Shown here piece after piece: positions 1 to 7,288 of a stretch of DNA of 56,261 nucleotides. How positions within the stretch are numbered: the first letter of the stretch is position 1; the number at the start of each line of letters is the position of its first letter. The notes below the pieces were generated by a model. That model was not told where the DNA came from. It saw only the letters and a list, made by a program, of their open reading frames with translations, and did no database searches. The stretch is from Sinomicrobium pectinilyticum (lineage in GTDB: Bacteria > Bacteroidota > Bacteroidia > Flavobacteriales > Flavobacteriaceae). The stretch lies in assembly GCF_003725735.1 (NCBI RefSeq), contig NZ_RJTM01000091.1:1-56261 (forward strand), read 5' to 3'. A program made the position numbers and the translations under genes.

Positions 1-244
1 CTAATCGGTTAGATGTAATTCGCCATTGAACATTTCGTCCCGATAGTCCCGATAGTTATCGGGATCGGGAGGGATCAACCCCAATTGTTATGGCTCATTT
101 CATATAATGTGATTTTTTCCAAAGAAAATGTTAAACGGTTAACTGGAAGTTATTTCAGTAAGAAATTAATGTTAACATCCCATACTGTTCATTTCCGGAT
201 TTATACGACCCACCCCCTGATATGACCGCCTGACAGAATTTACC
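1..244. other. Intergenic region at window start
   Basis: No gene is supported here. The region carries a nested palindrome at 38-70, in which TCCCGATAGTTATCGGGA (47-64) is flanked by TCCCGA and TCGGGA. It ends with the promoter of the first gene. A 76-residue minus-strand frame (172-402) overlaps that gene and looks like a chance ORF. Confidence 0.6.
38..70. repeat. Nested palindrome, copy 1 of a dispersed family
   Basis: The core TCCCGATAGTTATCGGGA at 47-64 differs by one base from a perfect 18-bp palindrome found at 5537-5554 and, as a 16-bp core, at 21677-21692. Here an outer TCCCGA/TCGGGA pair (38-43 and 65-70) extends the fold. No T-run follows, so it need not be a terminator. It looks like a small dispersed palindromic element. 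Confidence 0.6.
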
Positions 245-274
245 TTGCTCCCGCCTTTCGGCGGCATAGATTTG
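245..274 (+). promoter_or_regulatory. Bacteroidota-type promoter of the START-protein operon
   Basis: TTG at 245-247 and TAGATTTG at 267-274 are separated by 19 bp and fit the Bacteroidota housekeeping consensus (TTG, N17-23, TAnnTTTG). The start codon at 293 lies 18 bp downstream of the -7 box, giving a very short leader. Confidence 0.55.
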
Positions 275-292
275 CAGTCAAACAAGCCGCTT

Positions 293-898
293 ATGAAGCT
301 ATCGGTCATTTTCACACTCTTTTGTATACTGCTTTTTTTCAGGAGTGCCGCTTCACAGGAACAGGGTTGGAAAACGGCAAGGAATGAAAAGGGCATTGTC
401 ATCAGCTATCGGTGGGTCCGGGCCCCGGAAGGAAGAAAGGTCCGGGAAATGAAGGCTGTTTTTACCGTAGATTCGGATGTACACGCTCTTATCCGCCAGT
501 TCAAAGATGCCGAAAAGTTCCGGAAATGGTCCGTAACCGTTCATAGCTGTAATTTTCGGCTGAAAACCGAAGAACTGTGGGAAGCCCATATGGAGTTCCG
601 TTTCCCCTGGCCCTTACGGTCCCGGGACCTGGTCACGAGAAACGAACTGATAACTTCCGGAAGCACTGTTCTCCTGAAAATGAACAGTATTCCACAGGCA
701 AGACCCCAACTGCCCGGTATAAAGCGGATAGAATCCTACCAGGCTACCTGGCAATTTTCCGGAATTCCCGGAGGAAGGACGGTAATAACCCATCGCGTCA
801 TCACTTATGATCCCCCCGACTTCCCCAGGATAATTGCAGATCCCGTAATACAGGACAAGCTTATAGAATCCGTAGAGCAACTGCGGCAACAAATTTGA
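293..898 (+). CDS. Secreted START/SRPBCC-like lipid-binding domain protein
   Basis: The 201-residue product starts at ATG 293. The frame is open further up, but a signal peptide (MKLSVIF... to about residue 22, ending AAS-Q) begins exactly here and the promoter -7 box is at 267-274. After the signal, the sequence resembles START-like helix-grip domains: a GWKTARNEKGI opening, a central FKDAEKFRKWS segment, a PWPLRSRDLVTRN stretch and a C-terminal amphipathic helix. Such domains bind hydrophobic ligands; the ligand is unknown. It overlaps or abuts the DUF2062 gene and heads an operon with two SDR enzymes, which suggests lipid or envelope metabolism (inference). The family call is fairly firm, the function is not. 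Confidence 0.75.
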   Translation: MKLSVIFTLFCILLFFRSAASQEQGWKTARNEKGIVISYRWVRAPEGRKVREMKAVFTVDSDVHALIRQFKDAEKFRKWSVTVHSCNFRLKTEELWEAHMEFRFPWPLRSRDLVTRNELITSGSTVLLKMNSIPQARPQLPGIKRIESYQATWQFSGIPGGRTVITHRVITYDPPDFPRIIADPVIQDKLIESVEQLRQQI

Positions 899-912
899 AA
901 AAGTTTTTTTTT

Positions 913-1353
913 ATGCGGGAAGTTTTGATTATCTTAAAGAAAAAGATTTTTGCTCTGAAAGGCAGTCCGGAGCAAATTGCCAGGGGGTTTGCCCTTGGCT
1001 CTTTTATTGGGATGATGCCCATACCCGGACTACAGGTTTTTGTATCCCTTGGTTTGGCAACCTGTATAGGTGTAAACAAGAAAGCCGCATGTCTCGCCGT
1101 TTTTAATACCAACCTCTTCACCGGGGCTTTCATATTTGCATTTAACTACTGGTTGGGTAAGACCATTTTGGGAGTATCTCCCGATTTTGTCTTTCCGGAT
1201 AAGATCGGTACGGATTTCATATATGTCATGGCATCCTCCGGGGAAAATATTTTTTCTTCCCTTTTAACAGGCGGGTGCATCACCGGCATATGTTCTGCAT
1301 GGATAAGCTACCATTTGGTTTTGCTTTGGTTTCAAAAAAAAACATATAGATAA
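913..1353 (+). CDS. DUF2062 membrane protein
   Basis: This is a small protein of about 146 residues with the DUF2062 pattern: a basic N-terminus, then SPEQIARGFALGSFIGMMPIPGLQ leading into hydrophobic helices, and a conserved N-T-N-x-F-T-G stretch (FNTNLFTGAF). At least three membrane segments are visible. The ATG at 913 is chosen; an in-frame TTG at 895 overlaps the previous stop (TTGA) and would add six residues. Its stop overlaps the next ATG (TAATG at 1351-1355), so translation is probably coupled to the SDR gene. DUF2062 proteins often sit beside lipid or glycan enzymes, but their biochemical role is unknown. Confidence 0.75.
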   Translation: MREVLIILKKKIFALKGSPEQIARGFALGSFIGMMPIPGLQVFVSLGLATCIGVNKKAACLAVFNTNLFTGAFIFAFNYWLGKTILGVSPDFVFPDKIGTDFIYVMASSGENIFSSLLTGGCITGICSAWISYHLVLLWFQKKTYR

Positions 1354-2144
1354 TGCGCTATCAAAATACATTTACAGTAATTACAGGGGCCAGCCAGGGA
1401 CTGGGCAAGGCCCTTGCCGGAGTATGCGCCCGACAGGGCCGTAACCTCATCCTCATCTCCCTGCCGGGGGAACATATACACCTTACAGCCAAAGAACTCA
1501 TGCGGCAACATGCCGTTGAAGTTATTTGTCTTGAAACCGACCTCACCCTGGAGGAAAACATATCGGAAATGGTTTCCAGTATTAAAAAATACAATATCAA
1601 TATCCTTATCAATAATGCGGGAATCGGCGGAACAAAAAAGTTTATGGACGCTGACCTCGCTTATATAAACGGTATTCTGCAGCTGAATATGAAATCGCTG
1701 GTAATACTCACGCACCAGTTACTCCCTATCCTCAAAAAACAGAAGCAATCATATATACTCAATATCTCCAGCCTTGCGGCCTTTTCTCCCATGCCCTACA
1801 AAACCGTCTATCCCGCAACAAAGGCTTTCGTCTATTCTTTTTCCAGGGGGCTGAATGCCGAACTCAAAGAGAGCAACATTCACGTAGCCGTCGCCCATCC
1901 GGGCGGAATGCCCACCAACGGGGATACGACCAAAAGGATAAATACGCACAGTAAATTCATTCGCTTTTCCATACTATCGGCCGAAACGACGGCTGCCATC
2001 TGCATGGAAAAACTGCTCCAGGGAGAAAACATCATCATTCCGGGAAAAATGAACAGGTTCAGTTCCATTTTACAGAAATTTATGCCGGTAGATCTCCAGC
2101 TAAGGATTTTCAGCACTAAATTGCAACGCGAATTACAACAGTAG
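1353..2144 (+). CDS. Short-chain dehydrogenase/reductase (classical SDR)
   Basis: The product is 263 residues, normal for classical SDRs. The NAD(P)-binding motif TGASQGLG is at residues 11-18, NNAG at 87-90, the catalytic serine around 139-140 and YPATK (Tyr153, Lys157) completes the active site. The C-terminus carries an amphipathic basic stretch. It catalyses an NAD(P)-dependent oxidation or reduction of an unknown alcohol or ketone, perhaps an acyl or lipid substrate given the START and DUF2062 neighbours (inference). It is coupled upstream by a one-base TAATG overlap and separated from the epimerase gene by 4 bp, so it lies in the middle of the operon. Confidence 0.88.
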   Translation: MRYQNTFTVITGASQGLGKALAGVCARQGRNLILISLPGEHIHLTAKELMRQHAVEVICLETDLTLEENISEMVSSIKKYNINILINNAGIGGTKKFMDADLAYINGILQLNMKSLVILTHQLLPILKKQKQSYILNISSLAAFSPMPYKTVYPATKAFVYSFSRGLNAELKESNIHVAVAHPGGMPTNGDTTKRINTHSKFIRFSILSAETTAAICMEKLLQGENIIIPGKMNRFSSILQKFMPVDLQLRIFSTKLQRELQQ

Positions 2145-2148
2145 TATA

Positions 2149-3135
2149 ATGACAGATACCGTATTGGTAACAGGTGCCAACGGCTTCCTGGGAAATCATA
2201 TCGTAAGGATACTCCTGCAACGGAAATACCGGGTCATTGCCATGGTCCGTCCGGGCAGTGATATCCGTGGCCTGAAAGGAATGGATTGTACCATCCGCAG
2301 AGGTGAATTACACAACCCGGGAGACATCCGCCCGCCGGTCATGGAATCCGATTATGTCATCCATTGCGCTTCCATGACCTCACCGAACAGCACTGACCTC
2401 AACCTCTATAAAAAAGCCAATCTCGCTTCTACCGAATTACTGGTAAAAGCCTGCCGGGAGCACAATATCCGGCGTTTTGTTCTGGTAAGTACGGCAAATT
2501 GCTTCACCAACGGTACCCTCGACAAGCCCGGCAACGAAAACTCCGGCTTTATGCCGTGGCTCCGGTACTCCGGTTACGCTTACAGCAAACATCTTGCCCA
2601 GGAATACGTACTTCAGAAGAGCAGGGAAGAAAATTTTCCGGGAATAGTTGTAGCCCCTACCTTTTTGGTAGGTCCCTACGATATGAAACCGTCCAGTGGT
2701 GCACTGCTGTTATATGCCGTGAAGAACCGCATACTGTTTTGCCCGAAGGGAGGCAAAAGCTTTGTAGATGTCCGTGCCGTGGCCATTGCCACCGCAAATG
2801 CCCTTACCATGGGCAGAACAGGAGAATGTTACCTGCTTTCCGGTGTTAATCTCGACTACAGGACCTATTTCAGGAAGACAGGGCAAATTACCGGACGGCG
2901 CAAACGGATGATCCCCCTGCCGGGACAACTGGAAAACCTCTTTGGTATAGCATGCCGTATTTTTCCTCATCAGAGAATACGTCTTTTGAAAACACATATG
3001 CGGATGTTGTCCCTGGACAATTACTTCAGCAATGCCAAAGCAAAAGAAGAACTTCATATGCCAGATACCGACATAGATGAAGCCATAAAAAATTCCGTAA
3101 GCTGGTTTGCGGGAGAAGGTTATTTAAAAAAATAA
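2149..3135 (+). CDS. NAD-dependent epimerase/dehydratase (extended SDR)
   Basis: This 328-residue extended SDR has the Rossmann motif TGANGFLG at residues 8-15 and a YxxxK catalytic pair (Tyr143, Lys147, in YAYSK). The overall pattern is that of the dihydroflavonol-reductase/3-beta-HSD/HpnA-like branch rather than a classical UDP-sugar epimerase: there is a VAPTFLVGP segment and a variable C-terminal substrate domain. The substrate cannot be read from sequence. It follows the SDR gene by 4 bp and precedes the histidine kinase gene by 32 bp. Confidence 0.85.
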   Translation: MTDTVLVTGANGFLGNHIVRILLQRKYRVIAMVRPGSDIRGLKGMDCTIRRGELHNPGDIRPPVMESDYVIHCASMTSPNSTDLNLYKKANLASTELLVKACREHNIRRFVLVSTANCFTNGTLDKPGNENSGFMPWLRYSGYAYSKHLAQEYVLQKSREENFPGIVVAPTFLVGPYDMKPSSGALLLYAVKNRILFCPKGGKSFVDVRAVAIATANALTMGRTGECYLLSGVNLDYRTYFRKTGQITGRRKRMIPLPGQLENLFGIACRIFPHQRIRLLKTHMRMLSLDNYFSNAKAKEELHMPDTDIDEAIKNSVSWFAGEGYLKK

Positions 3136-3167
3136 GCCCTATTTTAGGATGAGCGTAATATATAACT

Positions 3168-4217
3168 GTGAAAAGTAAGGCCATACATATCTTTCTGGCA
3201 CGTCTGCTCCTTATTTACGGGCTGCATCTTATTATAAAATGGGGAGATGAGACTTTCCATCATTTTTTTGATTTTACCCGTAGAGGAATTTATTTTTCCT
3301 TTTTTGTCATAAGCCTGTGGATGCTATGCCTGTACCTCCTGGACTATATAAAAAAGAAGTGGTTCACCCCCCGGAAAAAGCCTTTTGCCTACCTGCTTTT
3401 CTGCATAGCATACGGTTATGTTTTTGCGCTTATAACCAATGTGGTCTACAGGTATACCGATATCCGTTATTTCGGAACGGATTGGGGCGATATCGGGTAC
3501 TTTAACCCCATGCTTATCCTGGGCATACTGATACTTTTTATTTCCGCCCTGAGTTTTTACGAATATTTTCAGACCGAACTGACCGTAAAGGAAAACCAGT
3601 TGCTCACGGAAAAACTGAAAAAAGAAAACGCCATTGCCCATTACAAATTATTAAAAGCACAGATAGAGCCGCATTTTTTGTTCAACAGTCTCAGCGTGCT
3701 GTCTTCGCTGGTTCACAAAGATGCCGATCTCGCATCCGATTTCATTCTGAAATTATCACGGTTGCTGCGTTTTTCCATAGACCGGAATGAGCAAATGTAT
3801 GTCTTCCTCGATGAAGAAACCGATTTTATGAAGGACTACTTCTTTCTTATCAGGACCCGCTTCGGAAACTCCGTAACCCTGAAAAATGACCTGGACATAC
3901 CGGACAGACGGGATGTTATCCTGCCTCCCGGCACCTTACAGACACTTACGGAAAATGCGGTTAAGCACAATGGCTACGGGCCGGAAAACCCTTTAAATAT
4001 CCGGCTTTATAATGACAAAGAATTTATCTATGTAAGTAATAATATCATTCCGAAAGAAAATCCGTATGAGTCCACCGGGATAGGACTTGTCAATTTATCC
4101 CGAAGGTTTCATTTATTATGCCGGAAGGACCTGGATTTTGGTATTACGGGAGAAAATTTCACAGTTCGTTTACCACTCATCTCCAAAACCACAGACTATG
4201 CGTATCTTGATCATTGA
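3168..4217 (+). CDS. LytS/YpdA-family sensor histidine kinase
   Basis: The 349-residue protein starts at GTG 3168. Four hydrophobic segments lie at about residues 7-24, 40-60, 72-95 and 112-132. A coiled linker (to about 160) leads to the His_kinase domain (PF06580 type): QIEPHFLFNSL with phospho-accepting His169, then an ATPase part with TLTENAVKHN (N box) and GIGLVNLSRR (G box). Short 4-TM kinases of this kind pair with LytTR regulators in Bacteroidota. The last 20 bases overlap the regulator gene, so the two proteins form a coupled two-component system. The signal sensed is unknown. Confidence 0.9.
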   Translation: MKSKAIHIFLARLLLIYGLHLIIKWGDETFHHFFDFTRRGIYFSFFVISLWMLCLYLLDYIKKKWFTPRKKPFAYLLFCIAYGYVFALITNVVYRYTDIRYFGTDWGDIGYFNPMLILGILILFISALSFYEYFQTELTVKENQLLTEKLKKENAIAHYKLLKAQIEPHFLFNSLSVLSSLVHKDADLASDFILKLSRLLRFSIDRNEQMYVFLDEETDFMKDYFFLIRTRFGNSVTLKNDLDIPDRRDVILPPGTLQTLTENAVKHNGYGPENPLNIRLYNDKEFIYVSNNIIPKENPYESTGIGLVNLSRRFHLLCRKDLDFGITGENFTVRLPLISKTTDYAYLDH

Positions 4218-4947
4218 GGACGAAACACATACGGCCGACCGGCTCCGTGACCTGCTGCTCGGATATGATAGAACGATAAAGATCGGAGGCATCCTGGCAT
4301 CGAACAAAGATGCGGTTAAATGGTATCGCAGCAACGGTATGCCTGACCTGGTGTTCCAGGACATAGAATTGGCCGATGGCCATTGCTTCCGGACATTCGA
4401 GCAGGTAGAGGTAACGGCACCCGTTATTTTCACTACGGCATACAGCAACTATGCCCTGAAGTCTTTCCGCATGAACAGTATAGATTATATTGTCAAGCCT
4501 TACGGAAAAGAAGATATTTCGAGGGCACTCCAAAAACTGGACCGGATGAAAAATATATTCCGCCTTCCCGAAAAAGAAATCTTGAGAGAAGTACTAAGCC
4601 CCGATAAACCCAGAAACCGGGTGCTGGTAAAACTGGGCGATTTTTACAAATCGATCCGTACGGGAGATATTGCCTACTTTAAATCGGAAGACGGATTGAC
4701 CTCCGCACATACTTTTTCAGGGGAAAGACATTTTGTAGACCCGCCGGTAAACAAACTGGCGGAAGAACTGGACCCGTTGGTATTCTTCCAGATAAACCGA
4801 AAGTTTATCCTGAATATCTCGGCAATAGCCTCTATCCGGCAATGGTTCGGGAACCGCCTGAAAATAGAGCTCAATGTACCGGGTGAAGAAGATGTTATCG
4901 TAAGCAGGGACCGTGTCCGGTATTTTAAAAGCTGGCTGGACCAGTAG
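4198..4947 (+). CDS. LytTR-family response regulator
   Basis: The product is 249 residues from ATG 4198. The frame is open from 4087, but MRILIIEDE is the canonical receiver start. The receiver domain (1-120) has the acidic pair near residue 8, phospho-acceptor Asp55 (in FQDIELAD), the T-A step near 80 and Lys100 in VKPYG. The LytTR DNA-binding domain occupies about 150-249 and includes FFQINRKFILN-type and RDRVRYFKSWL segments. It is translated from within the kinase gene (20-base overlap). Its targets are unknown; the lipid-like enzymes upstream are candidates. Its stop is only 7 bp from that of the convergent sigZ gene. Confidence 0.92.
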   Translation: MRILIIEDETHTADRLRDLLLGYDRTIKIGGILASNKDAVKWYRSNGMPDLVFQDIELADGHCFRTFEQVEVTAPVIFTTAYSNYALKSFRMNSIDYIVKPYGKEDISRALQKLDRMKNIFRLPEKEILREVLSPDKPRNRVLVKLGDFYKSIRTGDIAYFKSEDGLTSAHTFSGERHFVDPPVNKLAEELDPLVFFQINRKFILNISAIASIRQWFGNRLKIELNVPGEEDVIVSRDRVRYFKSWLDQ

Positions 4948-4954
4948 CGAGGGG

Positions 4955-5506
4955 TTATTCCGGATTACATACCTTGCAGTCATCCTGGTGCTCACCTACC
5001 AGGTACCCCCGTTCGTTCAATTTATAATCACAGCAATCCATATATCCGTATTGCAATAACTTTCGCCCCCTTTGTATGCGCGATTTGGCACCGGAGACGG
5101 AGATTTGCAATATTCCGGCAACTTCCGCCTGCTTTTTCCCCTGTATCTCACTGAGCAGCAAAGCCTCCCTGTATTTTTCCGGCAATTGGTCAATAAGAGG
5201 CAAAAGGCAGTCCCTTTCTGTCATTCCTTTCCCTGTTTCAGGTTCGGCAGATACGACATCTTCCGGAAATAACACTTCGGTCCTGCTTTTCCTGTAATAA
5301 TCAATGATTGCATTACGGGCAATCGCATATAACCACGATTTGAGTTTTGCCTCGTCCTCCAGGTCGCCCAGGCGAAGGTGTACTTTTGCAAAAACCTCCT
5401 GTAACAGGTCTTTCGCCGTTTCCGGATCATTGACCCTGTCACGGATATATGCTTTCATTTCACCGGAAAAGCGTTTCCATATTTCTGCTGTTTCCATAAT
5501 CTTCAA
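4955..5506 (-). CDS. sigZ: SigZ-type RNA polymerase sigma factor
   Basis: This is a 183-residue ECF-like sigma factor. Region 2 covers about 10-75 (DPETAKDLLQEVFAKVHLRL, then SWLYAIARNAIIDYYR). Region 4 covers about 105-152, with a helix-turn-helix (QAEVAGILQISVSGAKSRIQRGRKLL). The C-terminal tail holds C158, C159, H173, C177 and C180 (CC-x17-CxxC), the signature of the SigZ subfamily, which could bind a metal or sense thiols. ATG 5497 is an alternative start and gives the usual METAEIW beginning. A Cys-rich metallothionein-like gene lies 217 bp upstream on the same strand. No cognate anti-sigma factor is adjacent. Confidence 0.88.
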   Translation of the reverse strand: MKIMETAEIWKRFSGEMKAYIRDRVNDPETAKDLLQEVFAKVHLRLGDLEDEAKLKSWLYAIARNAIIDYYRKSRTEVLFPEDVVSAEPETGKGMTERDCLLPLIDQLPEKYREALLLSEIQGKKQAEVAGILQISVSGAKSRIQRGRKLLQYGYMDCCDYKLNERGYLVGEHQDDCKVCNPE

Positions 5507-5536
5507 TATACGAAAAAATTAACTACCTCGGGGCAA

Positions 5537-5554
5537 TCCCGATAATTATCGGGA
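5537..5554. repeat. Perfect 18-bp palindrome, copy 2 of a dispersed family
   Basis: TCCCGATAATTATCGGGA is perfectly self-complementary and sits inside an outer CCTCG/CGAGG pair (5526-5530 and 5557-5561), so it could fold as a cruciform or long hairpin. It lies between the sigZ start and the metallothionein-like gene. Related copies are at 47-64 and 21677-21692. Confidence 0.65.
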
Positions 5555-5579
5555 CGCGAGGCATAAATCGGAAAAACCG

Positions 5580-5606
5580 AAAAAAAGCGTTTCGACGCAA
5601 GCGTCG
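5580..5606 (-). terminator. Possible terminator of the metallothionein-like gene
   Basis: On the minus strand the hairpin CGACGC/GCGTCG (5593-5606) has a very tight loop and is followed by AAACGC and a T-run (5580-5586). It lies about 120 bp downstream of the Cys-rich gene and before sigZ. The loop of two to four bases makes it a weak candidate. Confidence 0.4.
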
Positions 5607-5723
5607 GAGCATTTTAAATCTCACTTAGTGAGTAAAAAAGTCTCAATCATAAATTACCGGGAGTTGCTGGTGGTGACCACTGCAAAAAACTCCCGGCACT
5701 TTCTGTCTTTTGCCTCCTGCCTT

Positions 5724-5828
5724 CTAGCATTCGCAATGCGCACAGGTACAGTTTTCGCAGGTGCATTCCGGACAATGCCCTTCTTTACAGGATGTACACT
5801 GGCATTTACAATCTTGTATTGTTTCCAT
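5724..5828 (-). CDS. Metallothionein-like Cys-rich peptide (34 aa)
   Basis: On the minus strand, ATG at 5828 opens a 34-codon frame ending in TAG at 5724. The peptide begins METIQDCKCQCTSC and continues with CPECTCENCTC to end AHCEC. It has 11 cysteines (positions 7, 9, 11, 14, 19, 22, 24, 27, 29, 32, 34) and two histidines, in CxC and CxxC spacing with no aromatic residues. This is the composition of metallothioneins, small cytoplasmic proteins that bind zinc, copper or cadmium through thiolate clusters. It does not obviously match the known bacterial SmtA type. It sits between sigZ, whose tail is also cysteine-rich, and a divergent sigma factor operon with an HMA-like gene. It is easily missed because longer chance ORFs overlap it on both strands. 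Confidence 0.7.
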   Translation of the reverse strand: METIQDCKCQCTSCKEGHCPECTCENCTCAHCEC

Positions 5829-5914
5829 AGTATAGAATTTTCGATTACATTTATTAAGACGGAACATCCCCAGAAAAGACGCATTTTTTTCTCCTTTTTT
5901 CGGTTGTGGTTCCC

Positions 5915-5958
5915 CGGGAAAGAAAATATCTGAAAAAAAACGGGAAAGGATAAAATAT
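5915..5958. promoter_or_regulatory. Direct-repeat element in a divergent promoter region
   Basis: CGGGAAAGAAAATAT (5915-5929) recurs as CGGGAAAGGATAAAATAT (5941-5958), with only three extra bases inside. Two CCCCGGG cores (5912-5918 and 5961-5967) also face each other. The element lies between the divergent Cys-rich gene and the sigma factor gene at 6004. Neither gene has a TAnnTTTG box, so this may be an alternative sigma-factor promoter or an operator (inference). Confidence 0.35.
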
Positions 5959-6003
5959 TTCCCCGGGTATTCCGACTATATAAGTATAACGCATCTTCAT
6001 TGC

Positions 6004-6567
6004 ATGGATCAACAGGAAAAAAATATTGTCATACAACGGGTAACAATCTCCGAGGAAGGCAAATTGATCCACTTTCTGAAACAATGGATACCTAACAGGG
6101 AAGATGCCAGAGATATAGTACAGGATGTCTTTTACAACCTGGTGCTTGGCTTTGAAGAGATCCGGGACCTCGACAAAATTTCTTCCTGGCTTTACAGTAC
6201 AGCCAGGTTCAAGGCCATCGACTTTTTACGTAAAAAGAGGCCTACACCCGAATCCGACCTGGCGGGGCCTGCGGATACGGATGAGAACGAAACAAGTCTT
6301 TTCGAGTGGTTGCAGGAGCATATTCCGGCACACCAGGAGACTGAGATGTGGCAGGAAGAAGTATACCGGGTCCTGGAATACACCCTGGAGGCCCTTCCGG
6401 AGGAGCAGCGTGATGCCTTTGCCCTCCACGAACTGGAAGGTATCCCTATTGCAGAGATCGCCCGGAAACAGAACGTTTCGGTAAATACCGTCCTGTCCAG
6501 AAAACGATATGCCGTGGTCCGGCTTAAAAAAGAACTGCAACTTTTGTATAACGAATTAAATGATTGA
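6004..6567 (+). CDS. ECF-type sigma-70 family RNA polymerase sigma factor
   Basis: The 187-residue product has sigma region 2 at about 20-80 (WIPNREDARDIVQDVFYNLVLGF, SSWLYSTARFKAIDFLRKKR), an acidic linker (about 85-115) and region 4 at about 125-180 (LEALPEEQRDAFALHELEGIPIAEIARKQNVSVNTVLSRKRYAV). It directs RNA polymerase to alternative promoters. It heads a short operon with a membrane protein and an HMA-like protein, which suggests that one of them, or the membrane protein in particular, could act as its regulator (inference). Its own upstream region lacks a TAnnTTTG box, compatible with autoregulation. Confidence 0.88.
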   Translation: MDQQEKNIVIQRVTISEEGKLIHFLKQWIPNREDARDIVQDVFYNLVLGFEEIRDLDKISSWLYSTARFKAIDFLRKKRPTPESDLAGPADTDENETSLFEWLQEHIPAHQETEMWQEEVYRVLEYTLEALPEEQRDAFALHELEGIPIAEIARKQNVSVNTVLSRKRYAVVRLKKELQLLYNELND

Positions 6568-6672
6568 CCCATGAAACCGATATCATCGGAATGATGATTA
6601 ACACAGAGAGAACGATTATTTCAAATATCAGAAGTTCCGTACGACCGATAAAAAACAATAAAAAATAAACAG

Positions 6673-6978
6673 ATGAAAGTATTAAAGATCATAGGACTCG
6701 TAGTTGTAAAACTGGCCTGCATTGCGCTCTATGTATTTGTGGTAATGCAACTGTGGAACTGGTTAATGCCATACGTATTCGGTATTACCACACTTACCTT
6801 CTGGCAGACCCTGGGTGTTTTGCTGTTGTGCAAACTGTTATTCCTGGGAAGCGGCTGGAACTACAGACGAAGAAAATACGGACCTCCCGGTTATGCCAGA
6901 CGCCAATGGAAATCCGGGTTCCGGCAAAAATGGAAAGAAAAACTGTGCAACCGTCAAGAAAACGACAATGAACAATAG
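6673..6978 (+). CDS. Small membrane protein, conserved in Bacteroidota
   Basis: The 101-residue protein has two hydrophobic helices, residues about 5-30 and 42-60, joined by LWNWLMPYVFGITTLTFWQTLGVLLLCK, a pattern I recognise from small uncharacterised membrane proteins downstream of sigma factors in Flavobacteria. A strongly basic tail (WNYRRRKYG through KWKEKL) follows and is probably cytoplasmic. The last 11 bases overlap the next gene. It may be a membrane partner of the sigma factor, but no known anti-sigma motif is visible. The gene is real on context and composition; its function is unknown. Confidence 0.72.
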   Translation: MKVLKIIGLVVVKLACIALYVFVVMQLWNWLMPYVFGITTLTFWQTLGVLLLCKLLFLGSGWNYRRRKYGPPGYARRQWKSGFRQKWKEKLCNRQENDNEQ

Positions 6979-7201
6979 AACTGCCCCTCTGGAAGTGCTG
7001 GTATTTGCCACCAGTATAAATTCCACCTATGAAGCCAATGCCATACTGGAAGCACTTTTGCTTCACAAAGGCGTAAAACAGGCCAATTTCGACCTGGAAG
7101 ATGTGGATAATATTCTCCGTATCGTCTCCTGCGGGATTACGGAAGAAGAAGTGGAAAGCATCCTTACATACCGGAACACACAATGTAAAGCACTGGTGTA
7201 A
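6968..7201 (+). CDS. HMA-like ferredoxin-fold protein lacking the CxxC motif
   Basis: From ATG 6968, inside the end of the previous gene, the product is 77 residues. The sequence LEVLVFATSINSTYEANAILEALL followed by V-K-Q-A-N-F-D-L-E-D-V-D and a second helix ITEEEVESIL matches the beta-alpha-beta-beta-alpha-beta layout of heavy-metal-associated domains. The metal-binding CxxC loop is replaced by TSINSTY, so classical copper binding is unlikely. Two cysteines remain near residues 52 and 74. The longer frame open from 6815 is rejected because it overlaps the membrane protein gene almost entirely. HMA-like homology is an inference from pattern, not a search result. Confidence 0.65.
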   Translation: MNNRTAPLEVLVFATSINSTYEANAILEALLLHKGVKQANFDLEDVDNILRIVSCGITEEEVESILTYRNTQCKALV

Positions 7202-7218
7202 CCCGCGAAAACAAAGAT

Positions 7219-7266
7219 CCCGGACATTCCCCGAAAGAAAGAGATCACGACTGAGGGAATGCCCGG
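7219..7266. terminator. Hairpin between convergent genes
   Basis: CCGG-a-CATTCCC (7220-7231) pairs with GGGAATG-c-CCGG (7255-7266) over 12 positions with one mismatch, enclosing a 23-base loop. It lies between the convergent HMA-like gene and folD. There is no T-run on either side, so termination is possible but not shown. Confidence 0.35.
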
Positions 7267-7288
7267 AATCCGGTATTGAAAAGTATGA

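Noticed and set aside
40-70. Palindrome at the window start as a terminator
   Set aside because: No T-run follows on either strand, and copies occur elsewhere, one inside a coding end, so a dispersed element is preferred.
5628-5933. 101-residue plus-strand frame and 76-residue minus-strand frame around the Cys-rich peptide
   Set aside because: Both are read in frames that disrupt the 11-cysteine pattern, have no family resemblance and are explained as shadows of the 34-codon gene.
6590-6672. Short 24-codon frame between the sigma factor and membrane protein genes
   Set aside because: It is too short, low in complexity and has no leader-peptide or other features.
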